21,247 bases of DNA from NCBI GenBank assembly GCA_023231475.1, contig JALJEE010001053.1, forward strand, positions 1 through 21,247. Direction: 5' to 3'. This document shows, in pieces, positions 8,987-20,582 of the stretch. Within the stretch, counting starts at the first letter, position 1, and every line of letters starts with the position of its first letter. A model generated the notes under the pieces. It saw only the letters and a program-made list of their open reading frames with translations, ran no database searches and was not told where the DNA came from. The DNA is from Seison nebaliae. Taxonomy: Eukaryota; Rotifera; Pararotatoria; Seisonacea; Seisonidae. Both the position numbers and the translations under genes were made by a program.

Positions 8987-11900
8987 TTATACAAAATTGC
9001 CGGTGGATGTAGTAAAGTAGGGAAAGGAGATTCGTTGTGAGTCTTGCTGTTCATGCAACAAATAGTTATGTTGTGGATGATGTACTTCAGACAAATGGAC
9101 GTCGGATGAACAATCATACTCTGTTTGAGATGATGAAGTGGTTTCAATGAAATTCTTATTCAATTTCATGTCATTGTTCGTTGAATATGGACAAGATTTC
9201 TGTTTTCGTTCTTCTCGTACATGATCTTCTCCATCGTCATCATCCTCGTCATCTTCGGTGGATGAAGAAGTTTGTTGTTGCAAATTATCATAATAAGCAA
9301 ATATGTGTGAGCGAATTTGTTGTAACGATCTGGAAATACATTCGATTCTCTTTATGGAAGTTATACCACATAAACGACATAGAGCATTAGGTGTAAGAGG
9401 AGTATGTATGAGGAATGCCAAATTATGGAAGCCTTTAATATGGAAGAGAGTTACGAGATCATTCAATTGCAACGATTGAAGCCATTCGTCAATTGTAGTA
9501 GTTTGTGTATAATCCGGTTTTTCCGTGTCAATTAACATCGAATGATATCGTTCACTTGCTAATGGTAAATCGTTGATTGTATGATGTTGTTGTTGACGAA
9601 AATGTTGATGGTGGAGTACGCGATGAAGTATCGAATGTATCTGATGGAATAATGGTCGTCGAATTCTTTCTTCTTGCCAACATTTCAACATTAATTCATA
9701 AAGAAATAATGGTGATATGGTAGGTGGAGGAAGTCGAAAATTAGCATCCACCGCTCGAATAACATCTTGATTCGACCAATTCCAATACGGTCGTTCTCCC
9801 AATGTCATCACTTCCCAAATGAGTATACCATAACTCCAGACATCACTCCAAGTATCAAAACGACGGAATGCAATTGCTTCAGGAGCTGTCCATCTCACAG
9901 GAATTTTACCTCCTTTTGTAGTATAAGCAATTTCATCTTCGTCATTAATATCAATCAAATGACGAGATAAACCGAAATCAGCTACTTTCGCCCTACAAGT
10001 ATTACAAAGGAGAATATTTCGAGCAGCTAAATCTCGATGGACGAATTGCTTCGAAGAAAGATATTCCATTCCCTCAGCAACATCTTTTAAAATTCCCAAA
10101 AGAACCAACAGATCTACTTGTGTGCTCGATTGTTTTTGGAGCCATGAATCAAGAGATCCTAGTTCCATATATTCCGTCACTATCATATGCGGTTCCGTTC
10201 GAGTTACAACTCCTAACAATTGTATTATACGTGGATGTTTAAACTGTCCCATGATTGATGCTTCCGTCAAAAAATCATTCCTCGCCTTATCTCCACAATC
10301 AGTTTTCAATGTCTTTATCGCAACTTTCATCATTCTATTTTTTGTCATGTTGACTGTCGACGACGTCTCTTCAATTAATGTTCCACCCGATGAACAATTG
10401 GTCGTTGTCGTTTTAGGATGTAGTATTGTAGATGATGAGGAAGTCGAAGAAAGTTTATTAAGTTGCCCAAGACAAACATCACCAAACTCACCACCTCCTA
10501 TAATGGAATCGATTCGAACATGAATCGGATTTAATTCGTTTGTAAATTCTTCCACTGCTTTCGTTATATCTTCATAAGCAAATGGATCCTTGTACAAAAC
10601 CATTGAACGTTGATGTGAATCATTGGAATTTCTAGATCGCTTCTTTCGTTTTGAACGTCGATTTGATTTTCTATCCATCGATGAATGATGATATCGTGTT
10701 GATGATCGATATGTTGAGTGGTCATAGGACAAATCGTCTTCATCAAAAATAGTTCTCACATCTCCATTATTCAATAAATGATTATTCTTTTTGTTATTAT
10801 TATTATTGTTATTATTATTATTATTACAGTTATTATCTCCTAATTTCAAATTATTTCCGGTAAACGAATAAATAGTTGGAGATTTCAATCCATTATTTGA
10901 TATTGTAACTGGTTGAAATCTGATGAGTTTAGTTGAAGAATTTATTTTGTTTTGTTGTTGTTTGTATCGATTGAAATGAGGAAGGAAATTTTGATTCATA
11001 TTTTGATCAGTCTGATAATTATGTTGTTCCAACGAACTTTGTTCAATTATCGTTGATTGTGGTTCCGTTTTTGAGATGATGGAAAACTTTTTCAATTCAT
11101 AGTCATTATGAGGAATTTTCTGAATTGATTGATCCGAGTAAGGAATTAGTTTAGAGAAATTTTGAGAAATAAAATTTTTGTTCGATTCGGAACATCGATC
11201 ATTCTCATTACATTCCATTTGCTCATCATTAGAATGGAATTCATTCTTGGAAGAATTCTGAACCGAGTCAGCGGATGTAGTCGTCGTAGTATTTTTATCA
11301 ATCTGCTGTATGGCGTAGTCACCATTTGTACTCTTCTTGTCTTGTTGATAATAGTCGGCAAGACGATTTTTTAATTTCTGGAAAGGATTTAATTGACTAT
11401 TGGGAGAATAATTGGCGGATGAGGAAGATAATGTTATTGAAAATTTCTGTTCTTGATCCACTGAATAACTATGTTTTTTCCCTTTTCCTGATTCACTTCC
11501 AGACGATGTAGTAGTGGAAGAGAATTTAGAAGTTAATGATTCATTTACATTATTATGTTGTTTATAATTCATTATTCTATTCTTCTCATTTCCATCGATT
11601 TTCTCCTGATGAATCTGTTGTTGATGCGCATCGAGAATATCACATGTCTTTGTTGTCGTGGAATAATTATAAATAGAATCGGAATCATTAAAGTTTTTTC
11701 TTTTCATATTCTCATTCGAAAGTTTCGATTGGAAAAGTCTTGAATGAATTGTATGAAGATTCTTATAAAGAAGTTGTCGATTAACTAATCTCTTCTTCCA
11801 CAATTGACGACGGAAGATGAAGATGAGAATGAACATGAACGACAATAAACACGTAATGAATCCAATAAGAATCATTTTAAAAATTATGGAAGATGTTGAC

Positions 11901-14467
11901 TGTTTCTTTCCTATCTGATCATTTGAACTTTTGTAAAAGTTCTGATTTCTAATCCTTCCATCACTACCTTCCTTCTTTTCCTGAGTAATGGCAACACTCT
12001 TCAAAAACTTGTCATTTAAACAGAAACGTAATCCCATTGTCGTTCCATTATTCATATGAGGAAGAAAAGAAGTCCAATAAATTTGATGAATATTCTCCAA
12101 TTCACTTCTCATCAATATCAAATAACAATCATTCTTTTTCAAACCATCTGCCATAAACGAATTGGAATGCGAATCATTTTCATTAGTCTTCATTTCAATT
12201 AATTTGAACGATCTCAATTTCAAATTGAAATCATTTCGACTAAAATTATAATTAATCGGCACTGAATCTTTCTCATCCAATAATTTCGGAATTTCATAAA
12301 TACGAATTTCACATTGATTGACAATAAATCCTGTTCTATAAAGGACATTCAATTGACTCTCCCAATTCACGACTATAGTAAATGTTTCTTTTTCAATTGA
12401 ATATTTCGATTGAATACATTTCAAATTAAAATTAGTTAAATTCAATAAATCTCTGCTCGTTTCCCAATTTCCAGACGAATGAGTCGTTTCAATTTCGATG
12501 TGTTTGCTCGATAATAAGTTCATCAATGGAGGATGATATAAATGATGAAGATCGGAAGAATATACGAAAATATCGAACGAATAAATTGTTTCTGGCAACA
12601 AATAATTGAAACGAATAGTTGTCATTAAATGATCAGAGAATTGTTCAGTAAAGTAATCGGTGGAATTTCCAGCTGTTCTCAGTCGATATGAGAATGAGAT
12701 GTTAAAATTATTTATATAATTTCCGTATTCATCCAATTGACATGATGTACATCGAATAACATATAAAATGATATTTGCATCATGTCGCCTCCTTTGTTGT
12801 TGATTGTAGTGACGATAATTAAATTTATTAATTCTTTCCAACAATGTCGGAGTTATCATATTTTTCAATAACTTCAATTTCAAATTGATTTGAAATCGGT
12901 TTCTTCTCAGTATTTCAATTTCATCAATAATTCCAGGAATCGGATGACAATTATCTCTGACCGTTTTCCCAAGACTTTTTGTATCATTTGTAAAACGATT
13001 AACTAGATAAGATGGAAGACATTCACAAAATTCTTCTTTGCTTTCCTTAAGAATTAATTCTCTAGTTTTTATCGAATTCACTGGACATTTCTCACAACGA
13101 TGATTACCATCATTCGGTTTAATAAAATTCTTCGGACAAACTTTACACGAATTTTCATTGGAACCACTTAATTCATAGCCGGACTTACAATAACAACCGA
13201 TAAGTTCGTCCAATAATTGCCATTTACCTTTCGGATTACAAAGCGCATAATTTGAACGTGTCGCCATCATTAATGTGGAATGATGATCGAAAGATAAAGT
13301 CGATTTCAGTTTCGAATTTTCAACACATACACCGTGATGTACGGACGATTCAATGCCTGATGCGATTGAATTGAAACGAATCAAATTCTTCACCATTTCT
13401 CGACAACGACGATAAAAGAAAACAATTCGAGTTAAAGTGATACAAGCTCCACGATCTTCAATGCCAATTTTAATATAACGATAACGTTTATTAGGACGAG
13501 TAGAATTGGTGTTAGTCTGTCGAAAAATTTGATTATTCATTTGCCAATCTTTCTCGACGAAACTGTCGTTCCTATCGATCTTTCGGAGAGGAATACGAAT
13601 CATTCTCGTTCCATGTTTATCAAATAAATGAACATTTTCGAGTTTTTTGTAAATATTTGGATTAACAAATATTTCATCGTCTTCTTGATGAGTATTATGT
13701 TCATTTAACGGTTGTAAACCACGAATGAAATTCAGTTCATCAGTATGTGTTTCGAAGAGGAAGAGTTTAATGAATTCTTTACAAGGAATTGTTCCTTTTT
13801 TCTCAGAAGATGTCTGGGGAGAACTATTTGCATATGAAGATGATTCATCATAATTCATTTCTGTACATTGTCGACTGAAGAGTGTCAGATTGAGATAGAG
13901 ATCCTTTACATCGGATTCCATATCAATCCGTATCAATGGAAGATAAAGCCAATTATTGATTGAACAATTGAAATCACATATGAGGTAGCCACGACGTAAT
14001 ATCTCCTTCTCTTCTTCCTCTTCACTATTCAATTTATCGAGTTTAATATCTTCTTTCGTTAAGATGTTTGATTGTTCGTCATAATAATTCGTTAGTTGGT
14101 CATTCAGAATGAAATCATCATTATTGGCTGAGAATAATTTGGAAAATTCATCACCCTCCTCTTCTAATACTTCAATCATTCGATTATTGGCATAGTCGCC
14201 TAGACCATCCGTTGCTTCATTCTCGACACTCAACTCACGCCAACCTAACTTCCTTTCACATCTTTTCTCAACGTCATGTTTCTTTAATTCGACGTACGTC
14301 TCATTTCTCAATTGGTCATAATAGGCACTTTGCCATCTCAAATCATTCTGAAATGAATAAGTGTCCAATAATAGAACATCTTCCGTAAGAACATAGTCGA
14401 CTACTCCTACTGAGATAATTGCAATCAGTAATTGATGGAACTGTGAAATTGAAGATTCATATTGCAT
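8987..14467 (-). CDS. Eph: Eph receptor tyrosine kinase, unusually large (1826 aa), single exon
   Basis: Cell-surface receptor for ephrins, acting in contact-dependent guidance and tissue-boundary signalling. Domains: hydrophobic start (about 11-24); ephrin-binding domain (about 30-355) with NWLYLPLIRID, CKEFIKLFLFET and DRGACITLTRIVFFYRRC; cysteine-rich EGF-like region (about 375-465); two divergent FN3 domains (about 505-850); membrane helix 865-885. A low-complexity Asn/Ser/Thr/Gln-rich stretch (886-1290) replaces the usual short juxtamembrane segment. The paired juxtamembrane tyrosines are kept (Y1292, Y1298 in LYKDPFAYEDI). The kinase has GGGEFGDV, K1385, E1402, HRDLAARN (catalytic D1479), DFG (D1497), KIPVRWTAPEAI and GERPYW..SNQDVI, so it should be active. 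A 44-residue Ser/Thr-rich insert (1337-1380) lies between its first strands. A SAM domain (about 1658-1722, TIDEWLQSLQL) and an acidic, Ser-rich tail follow. Usual family length is about 1000. The start ATG is uncertain: a 5' exon may be spliced in (see 15287-15469). Confidence 0.95.
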   Translation of the reverse strand: MQYESSISQFHQLLIAIISVGVVDYVLTEDVLLLDTYSFQNDLRWQSAYYDQLRNETYVELKKHDVEKRCERKLGWRELSVENEATDGLGDYANNRMIEVLEEEGDEFSKLFSANNDDFILNDQLTNYYDEQSNILTKEDIKLDKLNSEEEEEKEILRRGYLICDFNCSINNWLYLPLIRIDMESDVKDLYLNLTLFSRQCTEMNYDESSSYANSSPQTSSEKKGTIPCKEFIKLFLFETHTDELNFIRGLQPLNEHNTHQEDDEIFVNPNIYKKLENVHLFDKHGTRMIRIPLRKIDRNDSFVEKDWQMNNQIFRQTNTNSTRPNKRYRYIKIGIEDRGACITLTRIVFFYRRCREMVKNLIRFNSIASGIESSVHHGVCVENSKLKSTLSFDHHSTLMMATRSNYALCNPKGKWQLLDELIGCYCKSGYELSGSNENSCKVCPKNFIKPNDGNHRCEKCPVNSIKTRELILKESKEEFCECLPSYLVNRFTNDTKSLGKTVRDNCHPIPGIIDEIEILRRNRFQINLKLKLLKNMITPTLLERINKFNYRHYNQQQRRRHDANIILYVIRCTSCQLDEYGNYINNFNISFSYRLRTAGNSTDYFTEQFSDHLMTTIRFNYLLPETIYSFDIFVYSSDLHHLYHPPLMNLLSSKHIEIETTHSSGNWETSRDLLNLTNFNLKCIQSKYSIEKETFTIVVNWESQLNVLYRTGFIVNQCEIRIYEIPKLLDEKDSVPINYNFSRNDFNLKLRSFKLIEMKTNENDSHSNSFMADGLKKNDCYLILMRSELENIHQIYWTSFLPHMNNGTTMGLRFCLNDKFLKSVAITQEKKEGSDGRIRNQNFYKSSNDQIGKKQSTSSIIFKMILIGFITCLLSFMFILIFIFRRQLWKKRLVNRQLLYKNLHTIHSRLFQSKLSNENMKRKNFNDSDSIYNYSTTTKTCDILDAHQQQIHQEKIDGNEKNRIMNYKQHNNVNESLTSKFSSTTTSSGSESGKGKKHSYSVDQEQKFSITLSSSSANYSPNSQLNPFQKLKNRLADYYQQDKKSTNGDYAIQQIDKNTTTTTSADSVQNSSKNEFHSNDEQMECNENDRCSESNKNFISQNFSKLIPYSDQSIQKIPHNDYELKKFSIISKTEPQSTIIEQSSLEQHNYQTDQNMNQNFLPHFNRYKQQQNKINSSTKLIRFQPVTISNNGLKSPTIYSFTGNNLKLGDNNCNNNNNNNNNNNKKNNHLLNNGDVRTIFDEDDLSYDHSTYRSSTRYHHSSMDRKSNRRSKRKKRSRNSNDSHQRSMVLYKDPFAYEDITKAVEEFTNELNPIHVRIDSIIGGGEFGDVCLGQLNKLSSTSSSSTILHPKTTTTNCSSGGTLIEETSSTVNMTKNRMMKVAIKTLKTDCGDKARNDFLTEASIMGQFKHPRIIQLLGVVTRTEPHMIVTEYMELGSLDSWLQKQSSTQVDLLVLLGILKDVAEGMEYLSSKQFVHRDLAARNILLCNTCRAKVADFGLSRHLIDINDEDEIAYTTKGGKIPVRWTAPEAIAFRRFDTWSDVWSYGILIWEVMTLGERPYWNWSNQDVIRAVDANFRLPPPTISPLFLYELMLKCWQEERIRRPLFHQIHSILHRVLHHQHFRQQQHHTINDLPLASERYHSMLIDTEKPDYTQTTTIDEWLQSLQLNDLVTLFHIKGFHNLAFLIHTPLTPNALCRLCGITSIKRIECISRSLQQIRSHIFAYYDNLQQQTSSSTEDDEDDDDGEDHVREERKQKSCPYSTNNDMKLNKNFIETTSSSQTEYDCSSDVHLSEVHHPQHNYLLHEQQDSQRISFPYFTTSTGNFV
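10791..10834. repeat. ATT/GTT trinucleotide tract inside the Eph coding region
   Basis: An imperfect (TTA)n/(GTT) microsatellite on the plus strand encodes the Asn run (CNNNN...NKKNN) in the low-complexity juxtamembrane stretch of the Eph receptor. Mixed AAT and AAC codons indicate it is not freshly expanded. Confidence 0.85.
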
Positions 14468-15286
14468 TCTCTCATCATTTCAATTGGAATCAAGGGTTTT
14501 ATCTCTCCGCCATTCTTCTCGTTTCGTACATGACTTAACAGAGATTCGATCGATAAGCTTCCAATTTTAAATGAGTGCGGAAATATTTTTCGACTTTTTT
14601 TGAACTTGATTCAGAAAATCTAACGAAAGATGACAATTGTTCAGTTCCAATTTTATTCTTCAACAAGCGATTATCTGTGGTACATCTATGGAAGAAAGAA
14701 TTAGGTTTGATAAATTAAAAATGAACGAATGTTGTTACGAGTTTAGATAAATGAGAAATAATTTTCTACAAGTTTGAAATTCAAACTTTGAATACGTAAA
14801 CAAATGAAATTGAAAGTTAGGAAACTCGATGGTCCTTAATCGAGCAATCTTCTCATTCAGAGTAGCAATATGACATTGGAATTACATAAATGATATTAGA
14901 GGTCCTGTTAGGAGAATTTATCATTTACCAGAAATTTATTGAATGCTAATTTGAGTTGATATCACACGTTGGGAATAGTAACATATATCATCTCATATAC
15001 ACAATTCATTTATGTCTTTTAATTGCTCTAATGCATGAGAAGTGGATTGTGAATAAATCAAGGAGAAGTATAGTAGGATATCTAACAGACAATTTCGGGA
15101 TTTGCTCAGAGCAAATTAGGCAATGAGCTCCAATGAAAGAAAATAGAAGTGAGCAAACAAAAAAGAAACATTGTGAGTAGAACAAATTTGTTTTTAAGAA
15201 TGAAGACGATAAGTAGGATACACAAGAACAAGAATGGATAAAGAAGAAATAAGTGAAATGATTTACATAGGAATTTCTTCACGTAC

Positions 15287-15469
15287 CTTGCGAGTATTTG
15301 TTGGTGTGGGTAGTGAGTTGAAATAAGAATGAAGTAAAAGAGGCATAAAAAATACAAGATTGATAGATAAATGAATAAATGATAACGATTTTGTGGAGTT
15401 ATGTCGAATTGTACGTCGACACAATTCGGGATTATACGATGCGGGTGAAATTAAATTCATCTCATTCAC
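15287..15469 (-). other. Possible alternative 5' coding exon of the Eph receptor
   Basis: On the minus strand an ATG at 15469 opens 61 codons ending at a strong donor, CGCAAG|GTACGTGAAG, in phase 0. The Eph frame contains an acceptor, CAATTTCACAG, after its ninth codon, also phase 0, which would give an 846-nt intron (15286-14441). The exon encodes a hydrophobic stretch (SINLVFFMPLLL) and then TPTNTRK. Joined to FHQLLIAIISV it would give a longer N-terminus; an internal Met before PLLL is another possible start. The sites match well, but no homology supports this peptide, and the predicted intron would be about ten times longer than the others here. Confidence 0.3.
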
Positions 15470-18400
15470 ACGATTGCGATGTCAGAGAATCTAATTATTC
15501 CATTTCATCTATTTCTCTCATTTAATCATTCTTCCTAATCATCGTCGAACGAAACAACTTATTTCATGCTTTCTTCATAATACTTCTTCCTCTCGTTATT
15601 GCTGGCATTATTAGTTGATAATAATTCCAATAAGGGCGACAACAACAACTGGTGTACAATTGCCATAAGGAATCATCAATATGGAAGAATTGAATAATCA
15701 TCAGTTATATTCAGTTTTATATTCATTAATCATCAACCATTGATAATGGTAGTTAATACTCATATGTTCATCCGAATGAACAAGACTCGATGTATTAATC
15801 GTATGTTCGGTTGAGAGTTCAAATGAGTAATGTGTCTCCATAGCGGCTTATTATTATAACAACAAACTTAAGGAGAAGGATGTTGATTAAAAAGGACAGC
15901 AATCGTAAAATAAATCTATCAATTCAATTGTCTTCCATCATTCTCAAGCAAGGACAACTTATCAATCATTACTCAACAACTACTAACACTTTCATCTGCG
16001 TATGCTGAGGAAAACTTGACAAACAAAGAACTCCCAGTAAATGCATTTTATTCATTTACATTTTTTATCCCAAATTTTGTTTTTTTTCCTCGAATTTTCT
16101 TCCTAACGGAATCAATAATAATTCTTCAAGCAAAATAGAAAAAATACACAAGAAGAAAAATAATGGCGAAGAAGATAATGGAGAGAATCAATTGATTTGA
16201 TTGATGTCGTTGATCGTCAATATGTGGTACGACAAATGGGAAACTTAATTAATTTTCTTACAAAAATATTGTTGTCATATTATAAGGGAGTAATCTCCGA
16301 CAATTAGAGTATAAGTAAATAAATCTCGTGCAAAAAATGCGATAATCGCAAATTGACGATACACATATTGAAAGCAAATTAATAGGAATACGTATTATGA
16401 ATTGATGAATAATTTCCATAATTTTCTATAATCATAACAATAGGAGAATTTATTCGATTGGATGATTGGCAATAATAACCTTCGACGATATAATTCGGAA
16501 GAAAAGATCTTATTCTATGGTATATGGTTCTTACTTTCACAACGTACCTCAATACAAGTACGTTCCATTCTCCAAATGGAATCAATGGCATTATTAGGAA
16601 AATAAAATTACTCAATTGAAAAAGAAGAAGTTATTTGAAGAGAACAATTTTCTTTCTGATAAAAGTTCTAAAGGATATTTGCTATTTAAACTTGATCTTA
16701 ATTGAAAAATTTATAAATTTCGTCACATCTCTCTAATGGACTATATTATCGGATATTTCGACTAATAAAATCATTGGATATCATCAACGTTATTTGAAGG
16801 AATATGTCATAACTTCGATTACAAATGAAAATGAGAATAAAAGATATATCAGAAAAAACTTTTTCGCTTCCGTATATTTTTCATCAAAAAAAATTATAAA
16901 ATCTTTTGGACGTTTCTTAAACTCATTAGAAACGTTTGAATAATAAAAACCTCAATATTACTCCCGTTGAAATATGACTTCCAGATGACAAGCACATACT
17001 GACATAATCGATGGAATTCCACTTCCAATTATATAGAATTGACGATTGTCAGTTATTCTCTTGACTTCTAAACTTATTCACATATTACACGTCTTTTACG
17101 TACACGGACTCCTGATGATGGAATGATAGGGAATTAGTTGATTTTTATAGAACTTATTTGTTTCCATTCCTTTATCGTCAATATAACGAGATGACGTAAC
17201 ATTTTCACTCATTTACACGTAGTCATTTATTTATAATTTTATACATCTGTTAATTGTAATAATGATTGATTTTTCCTTCATTCCTAATACGGAATCAGGC
17301 GTTGGAACTCGCTACAAGTAGAGAATGAAAAAATACTACTGAATTGTGTTGAGTTTAAGGAAATAGTAGTTGCTTTATTGATGAGAAGGAAAAAATAGTA
17401 AAACAATTTTGATTCTCTTCTCGCGATGACGGTTATGACATGACGATTTATAATTTTTACGTTAACTCTAACGTACTCCAAAGAAGTAACGTTAAATTTA
17501 AATGTACCATTGTTTTCTAGAGAAACAATTTGCTATTCAACATTACTTTTCCACATTATTGGTTAATATGAAATGTTGTTTTTCATAAAACATTAATAGA
17601 TTCCAACTATTGTTTTTTAAACTATTTGACATTAGAATATATTATTGAAAGTCTCATAAAAATTGTTAGATAAAAACATAAAATTTGAATGAAGAGTTTT
17701 GATTGAATAACTTTATACTTTAATCATCCCGTTGAAGAATGATATTTATTCTCATCAAGGTAAAAGAAAAGAGAATGTCAATTATTTGATAATGATTGAA
17801 AGATAACATAATGGTTCTAACAGACGACACTAATGTTGTGCAAACGATTTCCGCAAGTGCCAAACATATTAGTCGGTATATGTCTGCCATTCCTTATTTA
17901 ACATTCCTATTTCGTGTTAAACAGAAATAAGAGAATTACTGGAAAACTGAACAATATATAAATGGTGTTTTCTAAAAATTCTTCAATTCGATTAATACGA
18001 ATGGATGAAATTTCTATTTGGAATCCTATAAGATTTAGGTTGTGGAAAAAGAAGGAAAACAAAATAAGAGGAAACGTAAAATTAGATTAATGTTAAGATA
18101 ATTGAAGGAGAATAGGTATCTAATGGAAGATGTTACTGTTCATCTTCATATTCATCTTTCCGATGATGAATGGAGATGGAATTGATATTCGAATAATCAG
18201 ATAGAATTGTATAACCAATGTTTCCTGATATTGAGAAAATAACTGTTACTAACTTACACATTTATTATACGTTGCTTACGTGGAACTCAACAATAAAATT
18301 ATCGATTTCGATCACCTCTTTCCTTCTCCATTCTCCTATGTATAAACCGATTACCGAATCTTCTTATTCTTATGAAAGTTTTAATAATTATCATGAAATT

Positions 18401-19452
18401 ATGAAAAGATGAAAGAAGAATAAGAGGACAGATGATTCGATTGAGAACTGAAAAGAAATATCGTAATCGATTTCATCTTCCTTAAGATAGTCATGGAAGA
18501 CGGAAGCTGTTTTCACGAAATTCCCTATTGAAATCATACCACATATTCACAGCTCCTATGGAAAATTATTTAATTACAATCTTGACAAAACTAAATTAGA
18601 ATTTAGTTTCTTTAACATTAATTCTTTGATGAAAACTTTTGATAGATTTACGACATTATGAAAGAATTATATGGTACGAAAGAACTTATGAAGAATTTGG
18701 ATGATGCACGATCTGAAAGCAAAGTTATTATCCATTCATCTCATCCAATTCTTAATTGAAATAATTGAATGTGAATTTCATTCGAACTTCACATCACATT
18801 CAATAAGAATTACAATAAGTTTCTTTCTTTTCGCCGATAACCTAAAACTCTTGAAGATGTAAAGATAATTGAACGAATAATCGATCTACTAAACTTTTCT
18901 ATTCATTTGGATGATCTTCAACACACTTTTATTTACAACAAACAGAACATCGTGTATTTGGTGAGTAAATTCATATAAACCAAAGGATTCGATACTCCTA
19001 CACAAGAATTGGACCGGTTTAATCCGTGATAAGTGACGAAAAAATAAGTTCATGAACTTCTAACACCTATGACAAGTGAAATTGTATAAGAGTTTTTTCT
19101 TCCTCATTTTACCTTGGTGAAACATTCGTATATTATTTGAGAACGGTATGGAAAAGAATTATAAATAATTTCTTTTAAATTTTAAAGAGACTAATATCTA
19201 TACCTTATTTAGCGGTCATCCAATTGTCCAAAAAAGAATAATATTATTCATTTAAAATATTATATTACATTTATCAAAATTAATCTAGATTTATAAATCA
19301 TACTCTTATCATCTTTCTTCTTCGATATCATAAGAATTGGATGGAATGAAATATATGAAGTTTCTTCAAGCGGAGTTGAGTAACAGGTGAAATTAATTTG
19401 AAAGAAAGACTATTTAATTAACTGAATAAATATTGATTTATCGATCTGGTAC

Positions 19453-19477
19453 ATATATATATATATATATATATATA
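19453..19477. repeat. (AT)n microsatellite
   Basis: A pure alternating AT tract of 25 nt (12.5 units) lies within non-coding sequence. Shorter TATATATA runs follow within 20 nt. Confidence 0.95.
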
Positions 19478-20582
19478 AGTCTAATCTATATATACTAGTA
19501 TGATCAACAACCAAATCAATATTAATACTCTGATCAAAATTAATTGAACTTAAGTACTTCTCAATAAATGAGATGATACATAACGATTGTTCTATCTACA
19601 TAAACACTTCAATCTCCAATTATTCTAATAATCTGACAATTACACACATTCCAAAAATATGTCGGTTTATTCTGAGATGACAACGACTCTCACAGTCCTA
19701 GTTAGTTCACAACTAAGAAGAATTAATTTTTTTTGGTGGAAAATTCATCTTCCAACAAGAATTATTTTCTTCTTTCGACCATTATTCTCCGATGAATGCG
19801 TGTACAAGTAGAAGATGTTCGTTAAGTAAATTTTTCGTCATTCACATCGAACAATCCGATTAACCTGTTCTTCACACAATCAGAAGAAGAGTAGAGACAA
19901 TCAGTAAATAGGAATAATTCGAACGAAGTAAGCAGACGAGTTAGTTGTACAGCTTCGTTAGATTTTATTGAATTTTTAATAAAATTTCTGTTAGTTCCGT
20001 CGAATTTTCATATATCTTCCCCCTTCTTCTCCTTCATTTACTTCTATTCATAAATACCATTGGTTCACTAATAATAAGCTGAATAATAATTAGAGATTTT
20101 TACATAATGATAGAACGAAAGGTATTCCGTAAGGACTTCTTAAATCACTTAATTTTTTTCATAATAATATACTTTCGACGTAAATTATAATTTCCAATAG
20201 TCTTCTTCCGAAATCTTCACGAGATTGACCTTGGCTAGAGTGGTATTAAAATGGAGAACAGGCAATTCGGGGATTACACAATTAGAAAACTAGAAAATTC
20301 GACGACTAAAATTCGACAGATGCAAGACAATTCGAAGATTATCTAGTTTGAAAATTATATGACCATAAATAATAGATACAATTCTAATATGTTTCATATA
20401 ACTTAAACTTTCACGCTAATTCATAATAATATGAAAAAGCTCACTTAATTTTTCACTTGTATATATATTAGATATATTAGGTTCATCATAAATACTGACG
20501 TGAGTTTTTATTTGCAAATTAAAAACTTGTTACAAGGAAAGCACGGAAAGGAAAACGCTATGTTATTGTTTGAAGCGAATCT

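Larger units (their letters stand above)
14468..20580. other. About 6 kb without a supported gene, upstream of Eph
   Basis: Apart from the possible Eph exon and the AT microsatellite listed separately, I see no gene. Open frames are all shorter than 90 codons, unlike any family I know, and have no signal, domain or splice pattern. No tRNA-like T-arm or rRNA segment was recognised. The stretch is AT-rich, with scattered TTCTTC/GAAGAA purine-pyrimidine runs. It may be regulatory sequence for the Eph gene. Small non-coding RNA genes cannot be excluded by eye. Confidence 0.45.

Noticed and set aside
11162-11743. Several plus-strand open frames opposite the Eph low-complexity segment
   Set aside because: They follow from the biased codon use of Asn/Ser-rich coding on the other strand; no homology or start context.
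14574-14584. AGTGCGGAAAT, identical to the first 11 bases of the window, as a possible dispersed repeat boundary
   Set aside because: Similarity does not continue beyond the 11-mer; one chance match of this size in 21 kb is not remarkable enough.
15106-15357. Hydrophobic 83-codon minus-strand frame that looks like a small membrane protein
   Set aside because: Leu/Phe-rich only because the DNA is T-rich on that strand; it overlaps the candidate Eph exon donor and has no conserved residues.
18218-18412. 64-codon plus-strand frame in the gene-poor region
   Set aside because: No domain, signal peptide or splice partner; its length is expected by chance.
20541-20563. GCACGGAAAGGAAAACGC as a further copy of the tandem unit
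   Set aside because: It shares only CGGA..GGAA and lacks the ACTCAC part, so it is not counted in the array.
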